A model generated the notes under the pieces. That model saw only the letters and a list, made by a program, of their open reading frames with translations. It did not search any database and was not told where the DNA came from. A stretch of DNA of 13,734 bases from Clostridia bacterium (GTDB taxonomy: Bacteria > Bacillota > Clostridia > Christensenellales > Borkfalkiaceae): assembly GCA_021205485.1 (NCBI GenBank), contig JAJPXK010000133.1, positions 1 to 13,734 of the forward strand. Reading direction: 5' to 3'. Numbering within the stretch: position 1 is the first letter of the stretch; each line of letters opens with the position of its first letter. The translations under genes and the position numbers were made by a program. Below, one piece after another: positions 5,969-13,734 of the stretch.

Positions 5969-8900
5969 TCAAATACAGAATTTAATTGAAAGGTCCGCCG
6001 TTACCGTTCCGCTATATACGCTTGTTTCGCCGGTAGCTATCGCAGTATCGCTGCCGTTCAAGTATACGGGGTGGTCTGCAGAGTCATTGAATGTTCTGTT
6101 GCCGCTTGTTCCCCATATTCCCAATGTGTTTGTTCTCTTGATAGCGTAGCAACTATATGTTTCCGCATTGTTGATGCATATTCTTATATAAGTATTGCTG
6201 TCGGTAATCTCTACCGCTATGCTATCGCCCTCGTAAATCGTGTATTCAACGTATTTCGAAGTATTTGAACTGCCGACATCCTGTGTTTCGTTATCCGTCG
6301 CATACACGTAGTACATAGAGCCATAAAATTCCAGCGTAAGCGTAAAGCTCATTCTCGCGTAGTAGGTATAAACCCCGCTTGAAAGTTCGGTTACGGCCGC
6401 TGTATACGCGCTGTCTGTATACCATTTATAGAACGCGCCGCCGCTGACTGAAGGAACGGGCAAATCCGTTCCGTCCGCCGCCGAATAGTCGCTTAACGCA
6501 ACGCTCGCGTTATAGCCCCATATCGCATAGTAAACAACGCTGTCAGAATAGGTTATGCCGCTTGCAAACGTAAGCGTTCCGCCGTTATCGTACGCCCAGC
6601 CGAGGAAGCAGTAATTATCTTCCGTAGTGGCTACCGTCTTGCCGTCCAGAGTCGCAGTTTCGGTTTCAAGGTCTATCGTCTGCTCGCCCGAGGCCACCGC
6701 GGCGCCGCTTAAAGTATAGGCTATATCGCTGTAAACGGTTACGGTGTAATCGCTCTTTGCGACCTCCGTCCATTTAAGGGTCAAGGTATAATTCGTATAT
6801 TCGTACTTCATGCTGTAGTCAACGTTTTTACCCGTAACGGCGGGCGTGCCGTCGGGAATATACAGGTCGCCGTCATAAATTTCGGCCTCGCCCGCGCACG
6901 TAACCACAACATACTCCGTTCCGTCGGTATAGGTTAACTGCATGCCGTCGCTTAAAGCCGTATATTCGTCTAAAGAGAGGTTCCATTCGTCGTATTCCCC
7001 GCTCTGCGAGTTATACAGCGTATTCACAACCGTCACCTTATAGTAAGGGTCATTTGTCGCCTTAACAGTAACGGCCAACTTGTAGCCGTCATCGGCGACT
7101 TCAACGGTAAATCCGTTGATATATCCCTCATATTCCGCGGTGTACGCCTCGATAGCTTCATGCAGAGCGTTTTCCAAATCTCCGCATATGCCGTCAAGCG
7201 AAGACGTGTAAAAGTATGCTCCGTGAGCTTTGTACAAGCTTTCGTTATAGCTGTTTTTCTCAAGCGTTTCGGCTATGTAGCTCTCTATATCCTCCTTCTC
7301 GTATCCGAGGCTTGCGGCTGTAGTTACGCTTACGCCCGAATAGTAAGTCCACTCTGTTGTGTAATTTACAAGCGTACTGCTTGAAATATCCCCGCTTTTG
7401 CCCGCCGAATAGTTGAACGCGTAATAATATTTATCAGCAGAATCGCCTTCGCCGAGCGAAGCGTAATCGTTATAGTAAACGGTGAGGCTGCTGTTGCAAC
7501 TCATAAACGGATAGCGGTTTACGCCCGAAGAGCCTGCGTTGTCGTTATTGAAGTAAACCTTGTCGGCGAGGAATATAATATTTTCTACCGACGTATTTTT
7601 ATAGAACGCCCTGCCGTGTACGTATACCAATGTTTCCGGCATCACTATGTTTGCGGGCGTAGAGGCAAGGTTTGTGCCGTCCATGCTGAACACTTCGCCT
7701 TCTATAGCAACCACATCGTAGCCGTTTATGCTGCTCTCTATAATCAGCCAGTCGCCGCCGTAAGAGCCGTCGTAGCCCGTCACTGCGTAATACCCTTCAG
7801 AAACGCCGTCTATAGTTATACCCGTGCTGTACGTATAACCGTCATAGGTATACGAATAGCTGTCGGAATCGGACTGACCGAACGTATACGTTACGCCGTT
7901 TATCGTTACTTCGTTCTGCACGAATTTGCCATAGAGGTTTACTGTGATATTATTGCCCGCTATGGCCGAAACTTCTGCAGAAGTCACCTTTTGCGTGCAA
8001 TTTTCGTCTGTATACAGGTCGCCTATAAGAGTGTAATCGCCGTAAAGTTCGGTTACGTCCTGATCGCCGAATACATAGCTTGTATTTACTATATCGCCCG
8101 AAACGCTGTCATACATATTCACCGTGTACACTGTAGAAGACGTCACGTATTCGTAGAGGTTTATATAATACGTCTTGGCCGAATTGTCGTAGCTTATTAC
8201 CGAGTCGTCCAGCGTGATATACGTAGCGAGGTCGCTTTCGTCAACCGAACCGCTTTCAAGGCCCGAAAGGTCGTCTTCGGTCACGTAAACCACGGCGTTG
8301 CCGTCGGCGTTGACAATAATTCCGTCGCTTTCCAGCGTGTACAGATAAACTGTAGATCCGTAGCGGAGGGTTATCTTTTCGCCCGTCCACGAATAGTTTC
8401 CGTCGCCGTCTGTTTCGTATACGTAAACGGTTACGTAGTCGTCTGCAAGGCAGTAGCTGTCGTGATACGTGCATTCGCCGCCTTCGATATAGACAGAGCC
8501 GAATTTATAATAATCGTAGTCGTTGGAAGAAGTCGTTCCGCCTCCGTTTTCGGTGTCGGGCGCCTCGGTCAACGTATCAACCGCCATCGCGTAATAGTCG
8601 GCCGTCTTCGCAGAATAGCTGCCGCCTTTATATTCAAGATCTACGCTTACCGAAAGGTAACTGTCTATCGCGAGATAGGCGAGTATGCCGCCTAAGCCGT
8701 ATCTGTTGCTTCTTGTCAAGGCGAGGTATACGGGCGATAAGGTATCGCCTAAAAGCCCCGAGCCAAGTTCAAACGCATAGTAGCCTGCGCTGTAATCGGA
8801 AAGGCCTAACCCGCTCACAAGGCCGCTGTAGTCGCCGTAAGAGCCGATCTCTTTATTGGAAAGCATTGCTATAAAGCTCGCTATATATCCGTTTGAGCCG

Positions 8901-11900
8901 AATATATCTACGGCGCCGCCTGACGACGAGGTATTGTATAAGCAATACTCCTCCGCGTCGGCGAGGCCTGACGAAAGCGAAAGCCCTACGGCGCTTGTAA
9001 TGATGCTCCACGCCGTGTTGCTCGTGCCTAAAAGGAACCTTAAGGGCGAGTTGTCGGAAGACATCATATTGTCTATAAACCATTCAAGCGTCATAGTCCA
9101 GTAAATGGTACTGTCTGCCGCCGAACCGTCCGAATTGAGCCCGCGGGCTAAAGTTAAAAGCCCGGTATTTGTACTGTAACTTACGCCTATATATCTGGCC
9201 ACAGAAACGGTAAAACTAAGATAACTTGAACTGTTTACATAGCCGAACATATTTATATACAGGCCGTCGTCCGTGTTATAGCCTATCGTAAGCTCTATGC
9301 CCGTTATATTCACTTCGGCGGATATAACGCTGTAAGAGATAGGCACGGATATGTCGCCCGCGAGGGTGTATTCAACGCCCGTCGTCTGCCCTTCGGAAGT
9401 TTTGACGCCGTCTTTAACAAATGTTGAAATATCGTCTGCAAGCGAGGATACAAAGCCTGCATCCATATATGCCCCCGCGTAGAAGGTACCGCTTACCGTG
9501 CCGAAGTAACTCGTATCGTAATTTACGCTTGTATATTTTGCCGCGTCCGCAGCGTATCCCGAAATGGCTAGCCATGCCTTTGACGCCCCGTCCGCCGTTA
9601 TGCTCGCTTCAAGGCCCGTCATAACGCCCTCTGTAAGTATCTTGTCTATGGCGAGCGAGCCTATATCTTCGGTTATCCCGAAGGGCGAAAGCATGGCGTT
9701 TATATCCACAAGGGCTACCTGTTCGCCGTCAAGGTCTACAGTTATCACATTGCCCTTGAGAATGGCGGTAAGAAGTTCAAGCACGGCCTCTATGGTAGAT
9801 TTTGTATCCGCCGCGGCGTTGCCGTCGCCGTCCGCAAGCGTCTGTAAAACAGCCTGCGTATCGTCCTCTGAAAGGCTGTCGGCTACAGAAGCGACAAGCG
9901 AAAGCACGTCTTTATCCATTATAAGGTTTACAACGCTCTCTATCGCCGAATAGATATCGTCCGCCGAAGCTTTTACCGCGAGGTCTTCAAACTCCGCGCC
10001 GCCTATCTCGATAATATTTATGTAAATATAGCCGTCGTACAGCGCCATAGAAAGGTTTACCGCAAACCCGTCTATATCCATCTCGGCGTCCAGCGTATAT
10101 ATATTGTGGTTTGATATGGCGCCCGCCGTAGCCTCGGCGTAAACGGTCACGCCCTCAAGGGCGGATATCCCGCTTGCGTCGCCGTCCAACGTAAATTCAA
10201 GGGCGTACGCGGCGCTGCCGAATACTGAAGATATATCGGCGGTGTCTATGCACTCGAATATGTAGCCGTACAGCAGATAAACCATGCCGCTTAAACTGTT
10301 TGTAGTGTCGCTTTCGGCTATGGACTCAATTATGCCCGAGGTGTAGCTGTTTTCCGCGTCGTACGCGTATACGGCCGCGTACAGGTCTGCGATATCGGTA
10401 GCGAGAGTAAGTTTGCCGTTTGCCGCGCTTACCGTAACAACATTGAATTTATATTCCTGCCCTTCGTCCGTACCCGTATAGGTGAGCGATATGCTGCCGT
10501 CGCTGTTTGTAGAAAGTTTAAAGCTTGAAAGCATGTCGGCGAGGCTGTTTAAGTTGTAAACTATCTCGTCGTCCGCCATAATATTTATGATGAAATCTAT
10601 TATGGCGAGCAGATCTTCGTCGGTTACGCTGAAAGACGAACTTGAAGCCGCGGAAGAAGAACTTCCCGCAAGGCTTGTTATTATCGAGGCCACCGACTGC
10701 ATATCCGAAATAAAGCTCTGGTATTCGTCGTAAGTAATCTTGATGCCTTCGCCGTCTATAACGATATACAGGAACGCGTCCGCCGCCCCGCTGTAGAAGT
10801 TATCGGCGAGATACACAAACTGAACGCTTACGTCGGCGTTGTCGTTGCCGTACAGGCCGTTTGTCACCTTGAGCGTTACGTCTACCGCTACGGAAGACAC
10901 ATAACTTTCGGTATAGGTTACGCCCTCGCCGTCGGTATATTCTTTAGCGCCGAGTATAACCTCGCCCTTGCCGTCAAGACTTATCGTCGCATCGCCGCTT
11001 TGTACCTCTCCGCTTATGTCAAACGCCGCGCCGTTCGCCGCTATATCGTTAGCTATCTCTATGGCGTTTTTAACGCCGTCCGCAAGCGAAGCGAGGTCAA
11101 AGAACGTGCCTTCAGGCAAAACGGCCTTATCGTCGCTCTGGTAAACTTTGGCGGTTACGCCTAAATCCGAAGCGGTAAGGCTGAGCGTTCCCGCGTAAAT
11201 TTTGCCGTTCGCGTCCGTCTCGTAGTCGTAAGCCAGGGCTATCTGCCCTAAGCCTATATTTTCTATGCCTAAAAGCGACAATATGTAGTCGACGTCAAGC
11301 GTAACGCCTAACGTGTCGCCGCCCGCTTTAATTTCTTTTATAGCCTTGTTGAAGTCTATGCCGAGCAGGGAATTTATAATGGCCGCCACAGAAGCCGAAC
11401 CGTCATCCCCTTCTTCCGAAGCCGCGGCGGCGGCATCGCCCTCAAGCAGACTTATAATTTCGGTTACGCTTTCCGCAAGGTCGGCAATGTCGCAGTAAGC
11501 TTTAAGCGAACATTCCACGTTCATAAATTGGTTTACCGCTATGTACGCGGCGCCGTACTTTGATGTGCCGTCGTACCCGTAATACACGTCGAGGTCGGCC
11601 ACAACGTTTGTACCCTGCAAAATTTCAAGGCTTACCATGGCCGTAATTCCCTCTATATCGGCTACGGCCGTAATTTTAACATCTAAATCTTTGATTATTT
11701 CAAGGTAATCGGAATATTCTCCGCCCGTCAATGTATTTATAAAGGCGTACAGCTTTTCGCCGTCTATAGCTATGTCAAGCTGTATATCTTCGCAGTTAAG
11801 CAGGGCGTAAATGCTCTCCGCCGCCTCAGAAAGGTCAAGCGGCGTATTCAATTTATCGTATATGGCGCTTATATCCGTCTTAGTAGGCTCAAGCGTAAGG

Positions 11901-13507
11901 GCGAGGCTTAAACCTTCCTCATTATAAGTAACGTCATCCAGCGTCGCGTCTATAAGCGTGTAAACGGCCGCGCCTTCGGCGTCTTTAGACAGGTTGAAGT
12001 TGAGTTCAACGTACAATCCTATACCTAAAAGGTCGTCTATATCTATGGTTATGGCAAAATCGCCGCCTGCGTCCGTCACAATATTCCCGTCGGAGTCCGT
12101 CTCCATCTCAATTCCCGCGAGAAGCGACATAAGGTCTATGCTTGAAGACGAATCATCCGAGGAGCTTGCCCCCGAGGAACTGTCTGACGAGCCTGCGATA
12201 AGCCCTGCAAGCTTAGAGCTGTCTATCCATTTTGTAAAGCTGTTTATAACCGCGGTAAACTCGTCTATATCGGCGGTCATCGCAAAACCGGTACTGTAAT
12301 ATACGTTTACTTCGCCGCCCGCAAACTCTATATAAACGTCCTGGTCGGTATATTCGTCGTCGGACGAAATGAGGACTTTGGCCTCTATCATATCCATTAT
12401 TTCGTCGGCGTACATATCCACCTTAAGATATATAACGCCGTAGTATGTATTGTCTGCAAGCTCAAGGGTGAAGGCGAACGAGTCTCCGCTCTCGCCTAAA
12501 ACGTCTGAAAAGGCAGACATTAAAACGGTAAGCCTTAAATCTGTTGTCGAGCCAGAGCTTTCGCCGCCCGCAGTGGCGTTAGGCATGGCGCCTTCAAAGT
12601 AGCTTTCATAAAAGGCGAAATTATCCTCGTCTATGCTGTTTTCGCCGTAACTGAAAGTTGTGGTTGTCGTAGCCGAAGTATCTATCTTCAGGCCGTAAAT
12701 AGGCGTCTTGGTCTCCTCTTCGGTGACTATTTTAAGCACCTGCCAGTTTTCGTCAAAAGTGACGGTCATCTGTATGCTTTTAAATTCGGGGTAGGTATCC
12801 AGCCCGCCGTTTGTATACTGCGCGTACTGATAGTAATACGCCGCGTCGCTGCTGAAAGAAAAGGTCTGCGAATACGTTCCGTCGCTGTTTTGAGTAATTT
12901 CGCCATATTCCGATATGGTGTCTTCGTTGATAAGATAAACCGTCATTTCGGTGGAAAATTCGCCGTAAATGTACAGGTAGTCGCTTCTGTAGTAGTAATA
13001 TGTGTCGGCGTAAACGTCATCCCAGGCAATGGTTGTCACCGTGGCGTCTTCGTCCGCGCCCGTGCCCGTACGCTTGTACGCGACAAGGGTTCCGTCGGAA
13101 TCAGCGACGTAACACGTCTGCGAAGCCGACTTAGACATGCCGTATGTTATATCGCTTGCGATCATAACGCCGTTTAAATAATCTTTTGTGGTGTTGGTGT
13201 ACGCCTTGCCTATGGAGGCGCCCGAAACGTTTACCGCCTCTACATGGTAACAGTCCTGCTGCTCCAATACGTACGCGAGGTAGTAAAGCGTGTTGCAGTA
13301 GACTTTTTCGTCTTCCGCCGCCGAGGAGGGCGTTACGTCCGAGGGCACCGCCGTTTTGGTATTTTCCAGCGTGTCCGGCGTGCCGTTTTCTTCAAGGCCG
13401 CCCGTAAAAAGTATTATAGCGGCAACGCCTGCGACAGCGATTACCGCACCGAGAACACAGCATAAAATTATGCGAAGTTTTTTGTGAGATTTTCTTAATT
13501 TAACCAT
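5969..13507 (-). CDS. Giant exported repeat protein, 2512 aa, function unknown
   Basis: I do not recognise this as a named protein. It starts with a basic stretch and a hydrophobic segment (residues 11-35), read as a signal peptide or membrane anchor, then a Pro/Thr/Ser linker to about 66. An N-terminal beta-rich region (67-325) follows. From about 389 to 1660 there appear to be five diverged units of about 255 residues. After a Gly/Ser linker (1648-1664) come an InlB-like segment (1794-1863), a BspA-like leucine-rich segment (1928-2012), two more InlB-like segments (2253-2387) and a final beta-rich domain. The protein is acidic, rich in Ser, Asp, Tyr, Thr and Ala, and poor in Cys, His and Pro. 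No LPxTG, S-layer homology or choline-binding motif is seen. The ATG has GGAAGGTCA upstream (13516-13524). It has its own promoter and terminator. An adhesin or surface-structure role is plausible but only inferred. Confidence 0.95.
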   Translation of the reverse strand: MVKLRKSHKKLRIILCCVLGAVIAVAGVAAIILFTGGLEENGTPDTLENTKTAVPSDVTPSSAAEDEKVYCNTLYYLAYVLEQQDCYHVEAVNVSGASIGKAYTNTTKDYLNGVMIASDITYGMSKSASQTCYVADSDGTLVAYKRTGTGADEDATVTTIAWDDVYADTYYYYRSDYLYIYGEFSTEMTVYLINEDTISEYGEITQNSDGTYSQTFSFSSDAAYYYQYAQYTNGGLDTYPEFKSIQMTVTFDENWQVLKIVTEEETKTPIYGLKIDTSATTTTTFSYGENSIDEDNFAFYESYFEGAMPNATAGGESSGSTTDLRLTVLMSAFSDVLGESGDSFAFTLELADNTYYGVIYLKVDMYADEIMDMIEAKVLISSDDEYTDQDVYIEFAGGEVNVYYSTGFAMTADIDEFTAVINSFTKWIDSSKLAGLIAGSSDSSSGASSSDDSSSSIDLMSLLAGIEMETDSDGNIVTDAGGDFAITIDIDDLLGIGLYVELNFNLSKDAEGAAVYTLIDATLDDVTYNEEGLSLALTLEPTKTDISAIYDKLNTPLDLSEAAESIYALLNCEDIQLDIAIDGEKLYAFINTLTGGEYSDYLEIIKDLDVKITAVADIEGITAMVSLEILQGTNVVADLDVYYGYDGTSKYGAAYIAVNQFMNVECSLKAYCDIADLAESVTEIISLLEGDAAAAASEEGDDGSASVAAIINSLLGIDFNKAIKEIKAGGDTLGVTLDVDYILSLLGIENIGLGQIALAYDYETDANGKIYAGTLSLTASDLGVTAKVYQSDDKAVLPEGTFFDLASLADGVKNAIEIANDIAANGAAFDISGEVQSGDATISLDGKGEVILGAKEYTDGEGVTYTESYVSSVAVDVTLKVTNGLYGNDNADVSVQFVYLADNFYSGAADAFLYIVIDGEGIKITYDEYQSFISDMQSVASIITSLAGSSSSAASSSSFSVTDEDLLAIIDFIINIMADDEIVYNLNSLADMLSSFKLSTNSDGSISLTYTGTDEGQEYKFNVVTVSAANGKLTLATDIADLYAAVYAYDAENSYTSGIIESIAESDTTNSLSGMVYLLYGYIFECIDTADISSVFGSAAYALEFTLDGDASGISALEGVTVYAEATAGAISNHNIYTLDAEMDIDGFAVNLSMALYDGYIYINIIEIGGAEFEDLAVKASADDIYSAIESVVNLIMDKDVLSLVASVADSLSEDDTQAVLQTLADGDGNAAADTKSTIEAVLELLTAILKGNVITVDLDGEQVALVDINAMLSPFGITEDIGSLAIDKILTEGVMTGLEASITADGASKAWLAISGYAADAAKYTSVNYDTSYFGTVSGTFYAGAYMDAGFVSSLADDISTFVKDGVKTSEGQTTGVEYTLAGDISVPISYSVISAEVNITGIELTIGYNTDDGLYINMFGYVNSSSYLSFTVSVARYIGVSYSTNTGLLTLARGLNSDGSAADSTIYWTMTLEWFIDNMMSSDNSPLRFLLGTSNTAWSIITSAVGLSLSSGLADAEEYCLYNTSSSGGAVDIFGSNGYIASFIAMLSNKEIGSYGDYSGLVSGLGLSDYSAGYYAFELGSGLLGDTLSPVYLALTRSNRYGLGGILAYLAIDSYLSVSVDLEYKGGSYSAKTADYYAMAVDTLTEAPDTENGGGTTSSNDYDYYKFGSVYIEGGECTYHDSYCLADDYVTVYVYETDGDGNYSWTGEKITLRYGSTVYLYTLESDGIIVNADGNAVVYVTEDDLSGLESGSVDESDLATYITLDDSVISYDNSAKTYYINLYEYVTSSTVYTVNMYDSVSGDIVNTSYVFGDQDVTELYGDYTLIGDLYTDENCTQKVTSAEVSAIAGNNITVNLYGKFVQNEVTINGVTYTFGQSDSDSYSYTYDGYTYSTGITIDGVSEGYYAVTGYDGSYGGDWLIIESSINGYDVVAIEGEVFSMDGTNLASTPANIVMPETLVYVHGRAFYKNTSVENIIFLADKVYFNNDNAGSSGVNRYPFMSCNSSLTVYYNDYASLGEGDSADKYYYAFNYSAGKSGDISSSTLVNYTTEWTYYSGVSVTTAASLGYEKEDIESYIAETLEKNSYNESLYKAHGAYFYTSSLDGICGDLENALHEAIEAYTAEYEGYINGFTVEVADDGYKLAVTVKATNDPYYKVTVVNTLYNSQSGEYDEWNLSLDEYTALSDGMQLTYTDGTEYVVVTCAGEAEIYDGDLYIPDGTPAVTGKNVDYSMKYEYTNYTLTLKWTEVAKSDYTVTVYSDIAYTLSGAAVASGEQTIDLETETATLDGKTVATTEDNYCFLGWAYDNGGTLTFASGITYSDSVVYYAIWGYNASVALSDYSAADGTDLPVPSVSGGAFYKWYTDSAYTAAVTELSSGVYTYYARMSFTLTLEFYGSMYYVYATDNETQDVGSSNTSKYVEYTIYEGDSIAVEITDSNTYIRICINNAETYSCYAIKRTNTLGIWGTSGNRTFNDSADHPVYLNGSDTAIATGETSVYSGTVTADLSIKFCI
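6347..6751 (-). other. Two InlB B-repeat-like segments near the C-terminus
   Basis: Residues 2253-2387 of the giant protein. The first copy has strand YTVTVYSD, then CFLGWAYDNGGTLTF, and ends VVYYAIW. The second has GAFYKWYTDSAYTAAV and ends YTYYARM. The F-x-x-W-Y/A-x-D ... Y-A-x-W/M layout is that of the Listeria-Bacteroides (InlB B) repeat, a small beta-grasp-like module common in secreted Bacillota proteins. Similarity was judged by eye. Confidence 0.6.
7472..7726 (-). other. BspA-like leucine-rich repeat segment
   Basis: Residues 1928-2012 of the giant protein. NGYDVVAIEGEVFSM is followed by IVMPETLVYVHGRAFYKNTS, then VENIIFLADKVYF and PFMSCNSSLTVYY. The run G-x-x-V-x-x-I-x-x-x-x-F ... 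I-x-x-P-x-T-x-x-x-V-x-x-x-A-F-x-x is the BspA (LRR_5) pattern, found in surface proteins that mediate binding. About two to three repeats are visible, with an insertion around 1986-1998. Confidence 0.65.
7919..8128 (-). other. InlB B-repeat-like segment, first copy
   Basis: Residues 1794-1863 of the giant protein. VNMYDSVSGDIVNTSYVFGD leads into LIGDLYTDENCTQKV and ends TVNLYGKFV, a layout close to the InlB B-repeat. It is more diverged than the pair near the C-terminus, so the call is less sure. Confidence 0.45.
8528..12343 (-). repeat. About five diverged protein-level units of about 255 residues
   Basis: The landmark is a glycine-near strand reading Y-I/L-x-V/I, usually followed by a long amphipathic helix. 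It recurs near residues 389 (DVYIEF), 648 (KYGAAYIAV), 905 (AADAFLYIVID), 1157 (YDGYIYINI) and 1413 (DDGLYINMF), with spacings of 259, 257, 252 and 256. Each landmark from 648 on is preceded by alternating strands. In units 1-4 the helix leads to an acidic or small-residue linker: Ser/Asp-rich at 440-456, Ala/Glu/Asp at 692-706, Ser/Ala at 949-960 and Asp/Ala at 1225-1236. Unit 5 is the least similar. The nucleotide sequence is too diverged for a DNA-level repeat. The strand and helix order suggests one repeated fold, perhaps LolA/LppX-like, which is a guess. Confidence 0.65.
13403..13477 (-). other. N-terminal signal peptide or membrane anchor of the giant protein
   Basis: Residues 11-35. 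The basic start KLRKSHKK is followed by the hydrophobic run LRIILCCVLGAVIAVAGVAA and then IILFTGG. The two cysteines (16, 17) sit at the start of the membrane stretch and are not in a lipobox context, so a lipoprotein is unlikely. There is no obvious cleavage site with a helix-breaking residue, so an uncleaved signal anchor is at least as likely as a cleaved signal. Confidence 0.8.
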
Positions 13508-13534
13508 ATAAATTATGACCTTCCGTTTACGTTT

Positions 13535-13568
13535 AAAAGAACGATTTGCGTTCCCTGCAAACTCTTTT
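13535..13568 (-). promoter_or_regulatory. Nested hairpin in the 5' leader of the giant gene
   Basis: On the minus strand AAAAGA (13563-13568) pairs with TCTTTT (13535-13540), and inside it TTTGC (13557-13561) pairs with GCAAA (13545-13549) around the 7-nt loop AGGGAAC. It lies between the predicted transcription start (about 13581) and the ribosome site (about 13516-13524). It could protect the 5' end of this very long mRNA or modulate translation. The structure is seen directly; the role is inferred. Confidence 0.5.
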
Positions 13569-13587
13569 CATATTTTCAAACAAACCT

Positions 13588-13616
13588 ATTATATAGTTTT
13601 GTTATGGCGATGTCAA
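13588..13616 (-). promoter_or_regulatory. Consensus sigma-A promoter of the giant gene
   Basis: On the minus strand TTGACA (13611-13616) is separated by exactly 17 nt from TATAAT (13588-13593). Both boxes match the consensus fully. A start near 13581 would give a leader of roughly 74 nt before the ATG at 13507. AT-rich sequence upstream could act as an UP element. A promoter this close to consensus would be strong unless held down by a regulator. Confidence 0.88.
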
Positions 13617-13673
13617 ATAAAATGTCATATTTGTAATAAAAAAGTATGACAAATATCATATTTTGATATGACA
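13611..13673 (-). promoter_or_regulatory. Cluster of TGACA/TGTCA boxes and inverted repeats at the promoter
   Basis: Four boxes are seen (plus-strand reading): TGTCA 13611-13615 inside the -35, TGTCA 13623-13627, TGACA 13647-13651 and TGACA 13669-13673. The outer pairs point in opposite directions. Two perfect inverted repeats overlap them: ATATTTGT/ACAAATAT (13627-13634 with 13649-13656) and ATATCA/TGATAT (13653-13658 with 13664-13669). One box covers the -35, so a protein bound here could block or recruit polymerase. AT-rich sequence makes some of this expected by chance. Confidence 0.4.
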
Positions 13674-13689
13674 AAATTTATGATTTTAC

Positions 13690-13717
13690 TTGCTAAAATA
13701 GGTCAAAAGAGTATAAA
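13690..13717 (+). promoter_or_regulatory. Possible divergent promoter reading out of the window
   Basis: On the plus strand TTGCTA (13690-13695) and TATAAA (13712-13717) are 16 nt apart. No gene start follows within the remaining 17 bases, so a target would lie beyond the edge. The match is moderate and the area is AT-rich. Confidence 0.25.
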
Positions 13718-13734
13718 ATACGCCATTGGTTTTG

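Noticed and set aside
7616..8695. Open frame of 359 codons on the plus strand
   Set aside because: It lies wholly inside the giant minus-strand gene, is rich in Tyr, Val, Arg and His as expected from the reverse of Tyr/Asp/Thr-rich codons, has no recognisable domain and no ribosome site was apparent. It is a shadow of biased codon use.
13457..13462. Cys-Cys in the N-terminal hydrophobic segment as a lipobox
   Set aside because: The residues before the cysteines are RIIL, not the L-A/S-G/A-C pattern, and about 18 hydrophobic residues follow. This fits a membrane segment rather than a lipoprotein cleavage site.
5969..13507. Giant gene as a non-ribosomal peptide synthetase, polyketide synthase or toxin
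   Set aside because: No adenylation, condensation, ketosynthase, Rhs or other enzyme motifs are visible. The chain is exported, acidic and beta-rich.

Overview
The window reads as a piece of a Bacillota (Clostridia-like) chromosome, probably from an uncultured anaerobe of roughly mid GC content. The evidence is the gene order yqfC-yqfD-phoH-pgpH-ybeY-era-yqzL-recO, a well-known Bacillota cluster. It includes two genes of the sporulation-associated YqfC/YqfD families and the tiny yqzL gene found between era and recO. Every gene called here is on the minus strand, so the region is transcribed from right to left. Genus cannot be told from the sequence.

Right part (about 13734 to 5969): one very long gene encodes a 2512-residue exported, probably membrane-anchored, acidic beta-rich protein. 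It has a sigma-A promoter with consensus -35 and -10 boxes and 17 bp spacing (TTGACA-N17-TATAAT). TGACA/TGTCA boxes lie upstream, a strong hairpin lies in the leader, and a rho-independent terminator lies just past the stop, so it is probably a single-gene transcript. The first two thirds of the protein appear to be built from about five diverged units of roughly 255 residues. The last third carries a BspA-like leucine-rich segment and three segments resembling Listeria InlB B-repeats. No sortase signal is present.

Left part (5880 to 1): a tightly packed operon with 14-17 nt overlaps or 2-3 nt gaps at several junctions. yqfC and yqfD are sporulation-associated; phoH is an ATPase; pgpH is a membrane HD-domain c-di-AMP phosphodiesterase; ybeY and era act in 16S rRNA maturation and small-subunit assembly; yqzL has no known function; recO (cut by the left edge) acts in recombinational repair. 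Compared with the Bacillus subtilis arrangement, dgkA and cdd are missing between ybeY and era, pgpH has lost its large extracytoplasmic domain, and yqfD is about 100 residues short.

The most interesting object is the giant repeat protein with its strong, possibly regulated promoter. The next most interesting are the sensor-less PgpH and the 34-codon yqzL. I saw no mobile element, CRISPR array, tRNA or rRNA. No gap longer than 300 bases lacks a gene; the largest is the 227 bp right-hand edge, which holds the promoter region.
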